46,308 nucleotides of DNA from Oehlia diaphana (GCA_003833135.1 QZLH01000217.1:70855-117162), one strand, 5' to 3'. Shown: positions 34,458-46,308, numbered from the stretch's first letter. Made by a program: numbers and translations. Notes: generated by a model not told the origin, from the letters alone.

Positions 34458-35832
34458 AAGATAATAACATTGAAGGATTTAATCTGTCACTTCCGTCCCA
34501 TTAAGTGAAATAGAGTAGCCAAAAAAACCTTAATCGATTAATTAATTACTCAATTAATTAATTGGTTAATTTATAACAAGGTTTTTGTTTTATTTATCTA
34601 TCAATTTTAAGTAATTTTTGACATTTATTGCGTCATAATCAGTGTTTCAAAATATAATTTATTTATAATAATACTTAATACAAAATTTATAAATAGTGTT
34701 AAATAAATAAACTTGTATAATACTTAAGGTGTGTTCACATTTGCTACTAATTAATTAATATTCTAATTCTGTTATTGAAACGTTCTTATACTGTAGTAAA
34801 CTAATAATTCTTTATTTATTAAATTTAGAAAAAGTAAATCAATACTTTTTTTTATTATTTTGAATTTCTTTTTAATAAAAGAATTCTTACAAAACTTTTG
34901 GATTAAGGTGTGTTTGTTTATATGTCAGTCTATTTCCAGCATCTAAAATAAGCGTTCACTTCACCCATATTAAATAGCCACTTTATATAGATGTAATATA
35001 AAACAAAGGTTTATTTTAAGAAAATAATTAAAATATTCAAAATAAAAATTTATTTTTTTACACAGTCAATCTAAATAATATTATTTTGAGATGATCCACA
35101 TTTTTTAATCGATCAAATTAATCGATTAATCGTCTTAATTGATTCCAACCTTTAAATAAAGTTTCTATGCTAATGTCTGTTCATCTAAACTTTCTATACT
35201 AACACAATATCCAACATTAACTCTAATCCGATTTTCGTTTGTCCCAACATCGATATCCTGGATAGAATAAAATGGTTGTCAGTTATACATAGAACACGCG
35301 GAGTCAGCAATACTGACCTTAGTATAACTCGTCGAAAGTTATGTTCTTCGTCTAATAAGATCCTCAAAATTTCTGCTGGAAAATAGATATTAGCTTTATA
35401 AACCCTTGCAAATTTTGTCGTAATATCTTGTCCGAAACATTGAACAACTGAAATGCTGGAATTGCTTTATGTGACAGACAATGTGTGTATTGTGACATGT
35501 GACTGATTCTCAGTTTAATAAATTTTTTGTTTCAGTAATTTCATATTTGATTCCTGACACACTTCTGACTCAGTTCGCACTGACTCACAGTTCGTAGTAA
35601 TTGGTTAACAACCAATGGAAACGTATATATATGAATATAATCAAAATGTCAAACTATTCTTCGCTATCAAGTACTTTCGCCATTTCAGGTACAAACTAAG
35701 ATCGAGGAAAATACCCTACCTGCTAGGTCTAATATTGTATCCATAATCTTTTACTTGTATTATACTGAATATTTACCTTTTTGAACCTTGCTTTTAACTT
35801 TCGATTTTCGCGTTTGCAGAAATATTGCGCAG
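34458..35832. other. A+T-rich spacer with possible inverted-repeat element
   Basis: No gene called. AATCGATTAATTAATT near 34532 and a related ATTAATCGATTAATCG near 35118 could be the ends of a small element of about 0.6 kb. The last 200 bp are probably the CRN promoter, with a possible leader splice acceptor (TTTGCAG) at about 35819. Confidence 0.35.
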
Positions 35833-37582
35833 ATGATTTTAAATTGTTTTATCCTAGGTGACACTCGTGGGTTTCCGGTTGTTCTTGGAGAAAAAATTAC
35901 CATTAAGAATGATACCATCCCTTTTGAAATTTTCAATGTTGGACTTCTCATAGACTACATCTATGAAAAGAAAAAGGATATTATTAGTAGATCTAACATA
36001 GATGTTTGGAAGGTTGAAATCGAAGAAACCGATGAAAACAGAGGAAAACTTAAAAATACTGAAATTAACATCGGAAGAGAATTCGGAGGTGAGAGGTTGC
36101 CTTCAACAAAATTAGCTAGGAAAATTTTCCCAGATGGACCGCCAGATGAGCGCATCCACATCCTCGTTCAACCGCTGTCTTCGCCCGCCACCACCGGTAA
36201 ATGTCTCCCAATGGTTTACCTAATGTTAATTTTGTACTGGTTCACTAAATTTAAATCGTCTTTCTTGCACAGGCCTTAAACGGAAGAATTCCAAACAAAA
36301 TATGAGAGCTCATAAACTTGTGAGGACTGATGGTCCTGTGGATGTTTCAGAAAATTTTTATGTTCCATTTAGGGAGCTGAGTTCAACCCGTAGTCTGGAG
36401 GATGTCATAGATCAAAATTTGTGTGCACTCCTAGTTGGGCACTTCCAATCGGGGAAGACATCAGTCTTACATTATTTGTGTGACACCAAAGCGAATTATT
36501 TTTATGTACATTCTTCAGTATTAGCATGTGGATTTCTGCTTGGGTTGTCCAATTCACTTTCTTTGAAACAGTGTACTAGCTGTGGCAATTTATGTAAAGA
36601 AATCAAGGATAAATATAAGGAGAAGATAGTAATCCCAATCGATGAATTTGATCAATTCTTATTTAATAGCAAAAAAAACAAAAATATTGAAAATACGATT
36701 GATGAAATAAGTGAACTTAACAAACTCATAAGTGATAGGTCGATTGGAATTAAGTCTATTGTTTATACTGGCACTTACTCAATTGTTGCCATGCTAAAAG
36801 ATGGTGTTCCACAAAATAGAAAAGTCATTGATACACTATCACAGGAAAGTTTATCACATGATAGTAAGTTCCTTCTAGAGCCACAACCGTCTCCATTCTC
36901 AGCTTAAGCAATTCAGGCATCTGATTTCACTGAAGATCAGCATATGTTGTTTTTCAATGATATCCAAAAAGATAGACATATTAAATTAAGTGAAGAAGTC
37001 CTAGATGATATTTATAGTATCACTAATGGCAGCAACAATCCCAGATATTAGAGAACCTCAACAATTCCTGAAGGATGTCTTAGGACTTTTAAAATTTATT
37101 CATCACGATGTAATTTTTCATTCCTTGGCCGCCAATTTACATTCTTTCTCTGAAGTAATTATCCAAGGGGAGCTTTATGTCTATTACGTTCAGCTGTGTC
37201 TAATAATACATATAAGCTCTTTCGTGAGACTCGAACTCTAAAAGGATCCGAGAAAAAATGCGATCTATGGGTGTGTAATGGCAAAGAATATGGTTTCGAA
37301 ATCAAGGTTAATAGTGTTTCTAAAGATGAGATCAGTAGTGCAGTTAAACAGGCCATTGGGTATACAAAAGGACGAAAAAATGCATGTTCAATGTTTGTCC
37401 TTAATTTCGTGCCATCTGACAGTATTGCCAACAATCATGAATTTTTTTTTCCATCAATAATCTATCCGGAAGGACTATACTTTGAAATGGTTCATATACT
37501 GTATTCTAAAGCAGATCGAAGTGCACAAATCTTTCGCTGTTGTGCGGAACCCGAGAAAATTTCTTTTGCAGCAGAAAGATAA
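35833..37582 (+). pseudogene. CRN (Crinkler) effector with NTPase and REase-like domains, frame-broken
   Basis: Exon 1 (35833-36196) codes the ubiquitin-like CRN header (start MILNCFILGD, ending DGPPDERIHI). After a 76-nt intron, exon 2 from 36273 carries a P-loop (GHFQSGKT, about 36437-36460) and a Walker B-like PIDEFDQF (about 36636-36659). A further part, about 37259-37312, has a PD-(D/E)xK-like pattern (CDLWV...GFEIKV). CRN proteins with P-loop NTPase plus nuclease are the Crinkler-RHS type, thought to be delivered to host or rival nuclei. The copy is damaged: an in-frame stop near 36905 (avoidable only by a 45-nt intron at 36864-36908), a frame change near 37028 with apparent loss of sequence, and another frame change near 37183. 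I judge it a recent pseudogene. Confidence 0.75.
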
Positions 37583-38477
37583 TTTCTTATAATATCTACC
37601 ATTATGTCATGACAAACACTTTTTATGTGAGCTACAATGTAGACTTTTAATATATTTGCGATTGTAACACTGTTAAATTAATTTTCTGGTCATTTTATTT
37701 TCGGTACAAAACATATATGAGTACATAGCAAACCGACTACCACGAGCCAAAATTTAAATTTGTTACGAATCGTGGGAAAAATTAGCGTCATATATATTTA
37801 ATTTCGTAGTGATAACACATAACTATAACTATTTTTAAAGTATATGCGACTCAATTTATACTTAATTTTCTGGAGTTAAATTTAAACTTTATATCACTAA
37901 TATAAACTTGGAGATTCTAATTTGCCACATAAATGGGTTAGTAGTCAGGTGATGGGAAGAAAATTTTATTTGGAATACAACTTAACTAGTGTTCGGTAAA
38001 TGGTTATATACAGTATATATTGTATATAATTGAAATGATTTAAATTACAAATGATAAATGACCCGAGTCCCTTATCATGTATAACTCAAAAATATAATTA
38101 AAAGCTTTACTTTGATTTTGTAAACGTGTGTGTGCATGTTTTTTTGAATATGATTTCGTAAATATTGCCAAGAAAAATTTCATTAATACAGACCGAAGGT
38201 TAAAAAATAAATACAATGATTCGGGATGCATCCCATTATACGGGTGTGAAATAAAATAAATACAAAGACTCGGGTCTTTGCCCTTGATACATGATTTAAC
38301 GACCGGCCATCGCTGAAATTTCTAATGCTAACGTCTAATCCCCAACAAACCACCTGACATTGGAAATTCGTCCCGCGTTCTTTACAAAATGTCTACAAAT
38401 ACATTTTTTTAATGATAAGAAATTTACAAGAAACCGCAGCACAGGATTGTGAAATTATATATTCTTACACATTATAT
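37583..38477. other. Spacer between two CRN relics
   Basis: About 900 bp between the 3' ends of two converging CRN relics. It contains a short imperfect repeat around 38201-38281 (AAATAAATACAA followed by an ACTCGGG or ATTCGGG string). No gene seen. Confidence 0.45.
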
Positions 38478-40051
38478 CTATCTAGCAAGTTGGAATAACT
38501 TCTTTTTTGTGTCTGCCTGACTTGCTATTCCGAAGCCAATCAGGTACACATCGTCGTTATCATTGATAAAGATGTTTTCCTTCCGAATGTTATTGTGGAG
38601 AATGCTATGCTTGTAGATCGCTTCTAATTCCTTAATAGCCCTTTTCTTTTGCCGTTTCTTTATTTTTTTTCCCTTGCTCAACGAAGTGCCGACAATGGAC
38701 ATGCCAATTCTCCCTCCGTAATATCCGTAACACACTAACTTCCGGATATAATTGCCTTGAATGTCAGTGAGGTCCTTATATCTCGACTTCTTTCTGCATT
38801 TCTTCCAAAACATACGGTGAGGCTTTCGATAAGTCTACGCTCTTCAAAGCAATATATCACCACGAAACTTGCATAGAAGTGTTTTACCACTTCGTCCTAC
38901 ATCTAGTAGTATGCCTTAAACTTGAAGTCCGTGAAGCTAAACTTCTACGAGGATGTTAGAAGATTATTGTTGATCTACAAAAGTGCCGGAAGTTGGTTGT
39001 TGGTTTAATGAAGAACTGGAAGACGTAAATTATTGTCCCGAACTGGCACTAGTACTTGAGGTTTGGAGACTTGGGATTCTCTTTCGCCTGTCGAGTTAGA
39101 TAAGTATATGCCTTGAGTACAAGAGAAGATTCGGATTGCGGTGGAAGGTTTTTGAGATCCGTGTGTTCTCTGCGTAGAAACCAGTGACTATCATATGTGG
39201 TAAAATACAATATCTAAGTTTGTTTCCTCCCATATAATTATAGATTTATTGAACCACATCCTTGTCCTTACTTGTCTGATAAAACTCGGGAAATGTTTGT
39301 TCGCCCATATCCTCTAAAACACGCTTTCTTTTAGCCTAAATCACCAAGTTCAATAAACCCACGAGATGACAGTTGAAATCTGTGGTATTGCTGGAGTGTC
39401 AGTAGATCGCCTTGAATACACACTGCAATCTTATTTAGTACCAAACAAATATTAACGTGAATAGCAACACAAACATCTTCCTCAATTAACACTTCTATAT
39501 CATGGGTAAATTGCAGTCTCTCGAATCTTTATCAAAGCGAATCCTGTTCACTTGCTCAAAAGAGTCCCCCATAGTAATACATTTGTTGGTTGGTCACTAT
39601 TGACCTTTGTAATGGACTTCGATGTAGTACACAGTCCGGAGAATATAGTATGGGTGGCGGAATACACGACAACAATCCTTCCAAGCTGAGAACGAAAAAA
39701 CGTGTTAAGTGCTACAAAAGAAAATGACAAAAAATTACAGACCGTACCAGACACTTACGTGGCAACTTTACTGATGACCTTTTATGCGGTTTCTCGGCCA
39801 AGTGTTATTTCTCTTGTTGCAAAGAGTTCGTTCCCGTCATTGAGTGTGATATTGCTCAAGAGATAGTATTAATCGTCAGGGCTCGTCACATTCCATAACT
39901 TTAAGTCCTTCGCTTTGAAACCAGCAGGAACATTTATTTTATCTTTTATAGTCTCCTTGAAGTGACCAACAAGTTGGTCCTTCTCAATATCGCCAGGGAA
40001 AGTGTTCGCAAGAGTATTTTCTTTTACAAAACAGAGTAACGTGATAGTCAT
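38478..40051 (-). pseudogene. CRN (Crinkler) effector with kinase-like C-terminus, frame-broken
   Basis: The start region (40051-39872) codes a CRN header: MTITLLCFVKEN, then DIEKDQLVGHFK and LKLWNV. A stop follows at 39869-39871, yet the same frame continues with header-like text (LLSNITLNDGNELFATREI) to another stop. The middle (39780-38830) is shattered across frames. The end (38813-38478) is a kinase lobe: HNNIRKEN where a kinase has HRDLKPEN, and LIGFG where it has DFG. Both catalytic Asp positions are therefore changed. CRN effectors with kinase ends are common in these fungi. This copy is non-functional as a kinase and as a full-length protein. Confidence 0.75.
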
Positions 40052-41759
40052 TTTCGGATTTTATACTGTTTTTTGCGAAATGCTATTGGCTCAAGTAAAA
40101 AAGAATTTTATTTACGAAAAAATACCGAATGGTACTATATGTAAGAAATTTAGCCGTCACACAGACTCTGTCGTATGACGCATTTATTTTGTCGCACAGG
40201 AGTACATTGCATGTGGCTCATTGAACATCCGCCGAGCTGCTCCGGACCTTGCTTCGAATTCTCAAAATATTCACAAAGCTCGGGTAATTGAACACGCCTA
40301 TGATTCTATCTTTCTTTATATTCTTGACAGTAATAAAATATCCACCATTCAAATTAGATACCGCTCAATATAAGCAAAATTTGTTTATACCTTTTAAAAA
40401 AAATTATTTGTCAGCAAATAAATAATATTTTAATAAAAAATATTAACTTTATGATCGATACACATCTTGTAATTGAATAATGTAGCTCTTTTAAAGGCTT
40501 GAATCCAGCGTCGCTAAAGAAAAAAATTTTAACTAATCAAATAATATAAAAATTTTGACAAACCCAGTTTAAGCAATTGGTTACATTATTTTTCAGCCGA
40601 GTTGCAATATAAATTTGGCTAGCTACTTTCTAGACAAAATCACTAATTTGTATAACATCGTAACCTTTAATGGCAAGTATATTTTGATCAAACTTGTAAA
40701 TTAATATGATGACGCAAATCTATCATACTTCGGAACATTATTCTATAACATTTAAAAAAAAAAAATCTGGGCAAATTAGCTCAAAAGCCATTTTAGGGAT
40801 AATTAATTTGCAAAAATGATTCCCCGAAATGTATTAATAGTTTTCACTGGTTCGGAGACGGATCATGAATTAAGTTCTATTCATTTCAACCATAGATAGG
40901 TGTTCCGTTTATTATATTATATTATTAAATCCTCCTTTTACTTTTCTAATTAAATTTAATTACATTTCAATAGTTAAACTTGATGTTTAAATTAGGCTTA
41001 CAACTTTAAACATCTTTATATTTTCAAATATTTTTTATACAATTTTATAAACAAGGTTACGAGGTTCATTTGCCAAATATTATAATATCAAAATAATTAA
41101 GTGCCCAAATCGAACAACTTTATTTATAGTATATTTATACGAGCTATGAGTTTATCATATGTTGTTTAGAATTATATAGTATATAAACACCCTATTAATC
41201 ATTCATTAATCATGTATCGACTATCGAGAGAAATTGGAGCATGAATAAGAATGATGACAGTTTATCTGATACAGAAATTTGATATAATCAATTCCGGTAA
41301 AATATTTTTCATTATAATTTCTTAATTTATCTTGTCTGTTATTGTTACGATGCATAGTCTTCTATATCTTTAATAGTTATAATAATATTTATGTCCGATA
41401 CAATAGTCGATATGGTTAATATTTATGGTATGACATTAAACTAAATAGAACAAAATCATAAATTAAAAATAACATGTAATAAAAGGATAACAATTTAAAT
41501 AGTTGATTAAAAAAATAAAAACAATTATATACTTAACTCAGTTTACAAAAGTTTAATCAGAGCCCGCATGTCATTTTTTTAGTTATTATCCATGACAGTT
41601 TTGAGTAAATACTAATTTTTAATTTCTCACATTACGGTATATTGTCTGTTCTTTAATGACAGGTTCATGAGAAAAAATGTGATCGAGATTTTTGATATAC
41701 AATATCCAAAAAAATCATTATTTTTTTTATTTTATCATAAAAAATCAATGCACCGATTT

Positions 41760-41836
41760 TTTTTAAAAAAAAATTTGCTTTTTCTATTAAAAAAAAAAAA
41801 AAAAAAAAAAAAAGACCATTTTTTTTTTAAAAAAAA
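41760..41836. repeat. Alternating poly-T and poly-A blocks
   Basis: T7A9, then A22 or so, then T10A8. Adjacent complementary homopolymers can form hairpins and make the local assembly uncertain. Confidence 0.8.
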
Positions 41837-42414
41837 GCAGACCAATATTTTTAAAAAAATCAATAAAATGATTTTTTATTATAATTCATAACAACCTAAA
41901 TTAGAAATCTAATTCACACTTTTTAGCGATTAAACCATAACTTTATGGCCACAAGAGATATAATTATTTGGAGAAATTTCTTGGATAATAAGTCCACGAT
42001 CAATATGATGAAATATGAAATAATGTTAACGGAAAAAATATATGTAAATATAATATACTCCTTTCATTTTTCATTTTCTTTTTCATTTTACTTTTAGTAT
42101 TTAATCATTTTATTATTCAAAAGAAAAACTAATTTCTAGTTAAATTTATTTAGTTTGTAGTTTAGTAAAATTCTAGTTTAATATATTTTTATATTTTATC
42201 TTATCCCATATTTTTTGATAATAAGTTATAAAGGTAAATTAAGAGAAAATTTTTATTGATTTATTTCATAACTTTTTTACTGACAAATTTTATTTTGAAC
42301 TAATATCATCGTATATATTATATTTATGTATTCAATTAGTTATCATACCATTATATATAAATATTTTACATTATATGATAGTGTGATATTAACAAAATTA
42401 AGATATTAAACATG

Positions 42415-42450
42415 GTTTGGTTTGGGATGGGATTTAGTGTGGGTGGTGGT
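42415..42450 (+). other. G-rich stretch in A+T-rich DNA
   Basis: Runs GG, GGG, GGG, GGG, GG and GG occur within about 36 bases (pattern GGGATGGG...GTGGGTGGTGG). A two-tier quadruplex is possible. No gene or promoter can be tied to it. Confidence 0.4.
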
Positions 42451-43748
42451 CATAAGAATAACGACTAATTATCATGTCATCTATTCGTGCTAGTTATTAC
42501 TTAACTTCTGATGATTACACCATTTTAACATTTTTTAGCGAATATATTCATAATAATAAACAACAATAATGTATTACTCACGTATAATTAGACTAATTTA
42601 GGTATACAAAAACATTTGGTTTCAGCTAGAAATTTTTATTGTAGAGAAAAACTCTGTTTACAGTACACATGTGTTCCAGTGATGCTCATGTGTCAGAATA
42701 CATTACCGAAAGTTTTTCATTTTACAATTTACTGTAAGAGTAAGAATTTTCTTTACTCTTAATTCACAAAATATCAAGTGTGAAACATATTTGATGCTAG
42801 AATCATAGGAGAAGAAAAATCAAATTATATTAATAGAAAATTAAAAATTGGATAAGAGTTTTATCAAGATTCACGCAATTACACTATGAATACTTATTTC
42901 ATATAATACGCGTTAATAATTTCATCCCCAGAAATCCAAACTTTTTTTAATCATATTAATGGTTAACATTAATATTAATACTACACAAGCAACTAAATAT
43001 TACGAGTCAATTTTCCTTTGAATACCTTACTGTAAATTGTATTCCTATAGACATCATAATTAATCAAATAATTATATCTTTAATCTTACTACTTTAAATT
43101 GCTATTGTAATATTACATTATTAAAGTGATTTATACATTGGTGACTTGATCTGGAATAATTAATTCAATAAAAGATAATTTAATTTATATATCATGAAAT
43201 TAACTTAAAGATAGAATTTCTGTTCGAAAATAAAAAGTTAAAAAGATTAATGATAATATTATAAAAACTAAAGAAGAATTCTTTTAATTTTTTCAATTAA
43301 CGCACAAATTGTAAAGTTGAAGCAGTTTTCTGTAAATATGTTTGGCAATGTTCTATGGTAGTATCCAATATATCTTATTAGTATTTAAATTTTGTGAAAA
43401 TGACGGTGAATTGAGGAGATAACCGTTTAGAAATTTATTTTTTCTAGGTGTAGATGGGCAGGTATTTATAAAAAAAAATTCAGATCAGGCCGTAATTTAA
43501 GATGCATAGGTTACAAAAATCATAAATCCATTTCATTTCATTTTAACATAACGAACTGCAAATTCGCTTTGAAATTTTTAAAATACTGTATGTATAAATT
43601 TTAACTTATTATATTTTGCATTTCATAATATTGAACAATTTAATTAACTAATATTTTTTTAGGCTTTCACTACCTGGTTAAAAAAGATTTTCCTTAGAGA
43701 AAAAACAACCTACAAACCATTAATAGATAATATAAAATACTGTTTTTA

Positions 43749-44634
43749 ATCATAATCTCATATTTATATCTAAGAAGTGGTACTCCAAGTAAAGCTCGAA
43801 CAGATTCCATGGCAGTTTGATAAACAGTTGCATTAGGTTGATTATAATGGGATGCATTGCATTCACCAAGAGTTTAATTTAATAAAGCGAAACAGTTCTT
43901 AGGTAATATGACACCCGCATTAGAAGGGAGTACACCTTGTATGTTAGAGAATTCATAAATTTGATCGATATTATGTGTTGCATTTGCATTCAAAGCCCTG
44001 GCCTTACTAGCTAGTAAACTACAGAAAAAGTTTATCTATAATCATATTATTATTCTTTTAAAAATATTCCAGATTGAGTTATTGGGTGCACACGCATCAT
44101 TTATCGCTTTATTAATGCAACGTAAGCACTCTTCCTCGTGCAAATGCATTATTTATGGCTTGATTAATGGCAACATTAGCAACTCCTTCTTGTGCGAAAA
44201 CTTGCATACTAAACCACGCGGGGCATCTGTAACATTTGCTGTATTAAAGCAATAATAATACTGAACTATTTCGAATATGTAAAGAACTTACAAATGATAC
44301 ATACAACGTGCTACAAGCAACCCATGATAATATTTGTCCCACGCGCCAAGCTCAGCGTCTGTTACATTTCCAAGTAAATCTGCAAAACATAAATAAAAAA
44401 TAAAAAATACAATAATATTGTAGTTACAGTAAATCTGACAAATAATTGACATCATGTATTATTATGACTAACCGCTTACACTTCGAAGTCTAAACACCAT
44501 TAGTCCCTCTTGTCTAATATCTTTGCGTTGCTGGTAACAATATTAAGAAAGACCAGAAGAATATAAAGAAGACCAAGTAAAAGTTGATGGTAGAACAAAT
44601 TGAATTGCTGATTATCAATTTCGAAGTATGACAT
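43749..44634 (-). pseudogene. Broken secreted-protein gene of unknown family
   Basis: An ATG at 44634 opens a frame with a hydrophobic signal-like segment (LLLGLLYILLVFLNIV followed by TSNA), which runs into a stop near 44505. A shifted frame continues to a donor near 44478. A next exon begins at 44379 (DLLGNVTDAELGAWDKYYHG). Later pieces in different frames repeat NVTDA, contain INQAINNAFA and INKAINDACA, and end with YNQPNATVYQTAMESVRALLG. At least three frame breaks and one internal stop make this a pseudogene. Several N-x-T sequons and the signal peptide suggest the ancestor was secreted. I do not recognise the family. Confidence 0.5.
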
Positions 44635-46308
44635 TTTGATTAGTCATAAAGTCATGATTTTGAGAAAGACGCAGAATATTATCTTACATGGTAAGCTACG
44701 CGCTCACGTGATATTTAACAATGAATTTTGGAACGAGTTTCACCAATAGAATGGTTTATTTTGCATATGGTCAAATGAACAAGTCTATTAGTTTTTATGC
44801 ATCCACTGAAAATTACTGTATTTACTATGTCAAAAAAACAATTTGTTGAGTTTATTTTTATATATAAGGGATCAAAAATTTGTGTTTCATTGTAATAATT
44901 TACTTCGGCAATTATATTACATAATTTACCAGAAGCTTATTGAACAAGAACTGAACGTCTATGAGAAAAACGGTTGAAATTATAGTACTAAGTGCTGTAG
45001 AATTCGGTTCAATAACTTATATAGAATTGGCAGCTCCAATTCGTTGAATATAGGAGATGAGCAATTGTAAGTCATAATTACCTGTTATGGATTACTTTGG
45101 AATATTATAAACTAATCAAATAATTCTTAGAACTATTATTTATTTATTATTAAATAAGTTAAGAACGTTATCAATATTTATTATAAAATAGTATTCATGA
45201 TTCCATAAAAAATCGTATTGGTAACTTTTATACAATGGATATATATATAAATTTTAGAATAAACAAAAAAAAAAAAGTGTAAATTACGCACATTATAATA
45301 TTAGTTTTCTCAAATAATCATTAAAAAGTTATCAAAGTCAACATAAATTTTTTAAAATCTTGAATACTTGAAATAATTTTTTTTTAATTTCCTTTTCTTT
45401 TTTTTTCTTTAATAAAAAAACGTTATAATGTTTTTATTAAAATAAAAACTGTTTGATATATCTTCTGCGCAACGTATTCCGTCGTTAAAACCAAAAATCC
45501 TTTTGATATGATTAAAATAAAACATGCTTAATTACCAAATTAAGGTATATCACAAATATATTTAATTTAACTCTCCCATACGTGGAAAAATTATGTTGTA
45601 ATTTATAATTACTCATGTTTTATACTTTTTTGTATTGTAATTTTTTTGAATTAAAAACGGTATATATTCGTCTAATATAAACAAATATAATTTTTTTTTA
45701 TTAATAAGACATTATTAAAACAAAAAGGTTATGCATTTTTTTACAAACATAAAAATTCGTTTCTTTTGTCAGTTAAATTCCAACCGACTGTTTAACATTT
45801 GTTAGGTTTCTTTGGTTGAGTTTACCAATTTAATGTGTTATTACTATATGACTAAATCGCTAAATAAATACGTAGGTTGATTAGGACCCAGAAATATATA
45901 TAGGGTAGGGCACACAGATGCGTTGACATCATAGTGGAGTTATACAGAGTAAAGTTTTGATTTAAAAATTTTTCGTCTATAGTTAGGTCATCAAGATTAC
46001 GTATTTTTTATCAAAATTTTTAACACCCTATAAAGATTTAATGCCGTATTTTTTTTGTATTTGGAAAATTTTATGTAGATCATTTAGCCTTTTTGTATAT
46101 ATCTCTTTGAAAATCTCTAATGAAAATCTATTCTTTGTTTGATAATCATTCACATGTTGAGTTGCCGTCGATACCAAAAAAATTTCCTTTTTCGTAAAAA
46201 ACACTTCAGTTAATTTTTAAGTAAAGCAAAGCTTTAATTTAAAGCTTAGCTTAGCTATAGCTATAGCTATGCTTAAGCTTAAGCTAAACAGATTTGAATG
46301 CAATTCAT
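44635..46308. other. A+T-rich region, no gene seen
   Basis: No coding signal. TCACGTGA at 44704-44711, about 70 bp upstream of the broken gene's ATG, may be a remnant promoter element. Short A and T runs are frequent. The last 100 bp hold a dense cluster of AGCT palindromes. Confidence 0.45.
46216..46287. repeat. AGCT-rich palindromic cluster
   Basis: At least eight AGCT sites in about 70 bp, arranged as AAAGCTTTAA, TAGCTTAGC, three AGCTATAGCT-type units and CTTAAGCTTAAGCTAA. The stretch is nearly its own reverse complement and is cut by the window end. Confidence 0.7.

Larger units (their letters stand above)
40052..43748. other. Long gene-poor A+T-rich region
   Basis: About 3.7 kb with no supportable gene on either strand. 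It holds A and T homopolymer blocks at 41760-41840 that can pair with each other, and a G-rich plus-strand stretch at 42415-42450. The first 250 bp (40052-40300) are less A+T-rich and are probably the former promoter of the CRN relic. Confidence 0.55.

Noticed and set aside
35760..36161. Minus frames opposite the CRN header
   Set aside because: Antisense shadows of a recognisable CRN header on the plus strand.
41667..41891. 74-codon plus frame rich in Lys and Phe
   Set aside because: Made by alternating poly-T and poly-A blocks.
1..46308. tRNA, rRNA or CRISPR-like arrays
   Set aside because: I looked for T-loop GGTTCGA-type strings with flanking stems and for regularly spaced repeats with unique spacers; the tandem repeats found have no spacers and no cloverleaf was seen. 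A tRNAscan-SE run would settle the tRNA question.

Overview
The window reads as nuclear DNA of an early-diverging filamentous fungus, most probably an arbuscular mycorrhizal (Glomeromycotina, Rhizophagus-like) genome. The reasons are very high A+T with long A or T homopolymers, short GT-AG introns of about 45-380 nt, Crinkler (CRN) effector relics, a GH24 lysozyme gene, abundant hAT-type transposon debris, and house-keeping genes of fungal type. The taxonomic call is inference; no marker gene proves it.

Left half (about 3.6-28.1 kb): six apparently intact multi-exon genes. In order they are a Ran1/Ksp1-type protein kinase (+), a DDX59-type DEAD-box helicase with a HIT zinc finger (+), a membrane-anchored two-domain amidohydrolase (-), the cytoplasmic 5'-3' exonuclease XRN1 in 21 exons (-), a Ser-rich coiled-coil protein of unknown family (+), and a 1297-residue secreted/multipass membrane protein of unknown family (+). 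I joined the exons by hand. Splice sites and reading phases close without a stop in all six, so these models are firm although unconfirmed by transcripts. XRN1 contains a 14-nt micro-exon and a GC-AG intron.

Middle (28.1-33.4 kb): mobile DNA. A 639-bp hAT-type MITE (29106-29744), a secreted GH24 lysozyme gene (-), and a decayed hAT transposase (-). The transposase relic's terminus at 31352 matches one end of the MITE. A second, different hAT-type element (32077-33043) sits inside the transposase, with 8-bp target duplications and terminal inverted repeats starting TAGTG. Its interior holds a 650-N assembly gap.

Right part (33.4-46.3 kb): a graveyard of accessory genes. It holds a broken gene of unknown family (33820-34457, +), a frame-broken CRN effector with P-loop NTPase and PD-(D/E)xK-like nuclease (35833-37582, +), a frame-broken CRN with a catalytically altered kinase domain (38478-40051, -), and a broken signal-peptide gene of unknown family (43749-44634, -). 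Long A+T-rich stretches between them show no gene.

The intact genes do not form one pathway. XRN1 and the DEAD-box helicase both act on RNA but are separated by an unrelated gene, and fungal neighbourhood here is not evidence of joint function. The most unusual material is the large membrane protein with sequon-bearing octapeptide repeats, the nested hAT arrangement, and the decayed CRN pair.
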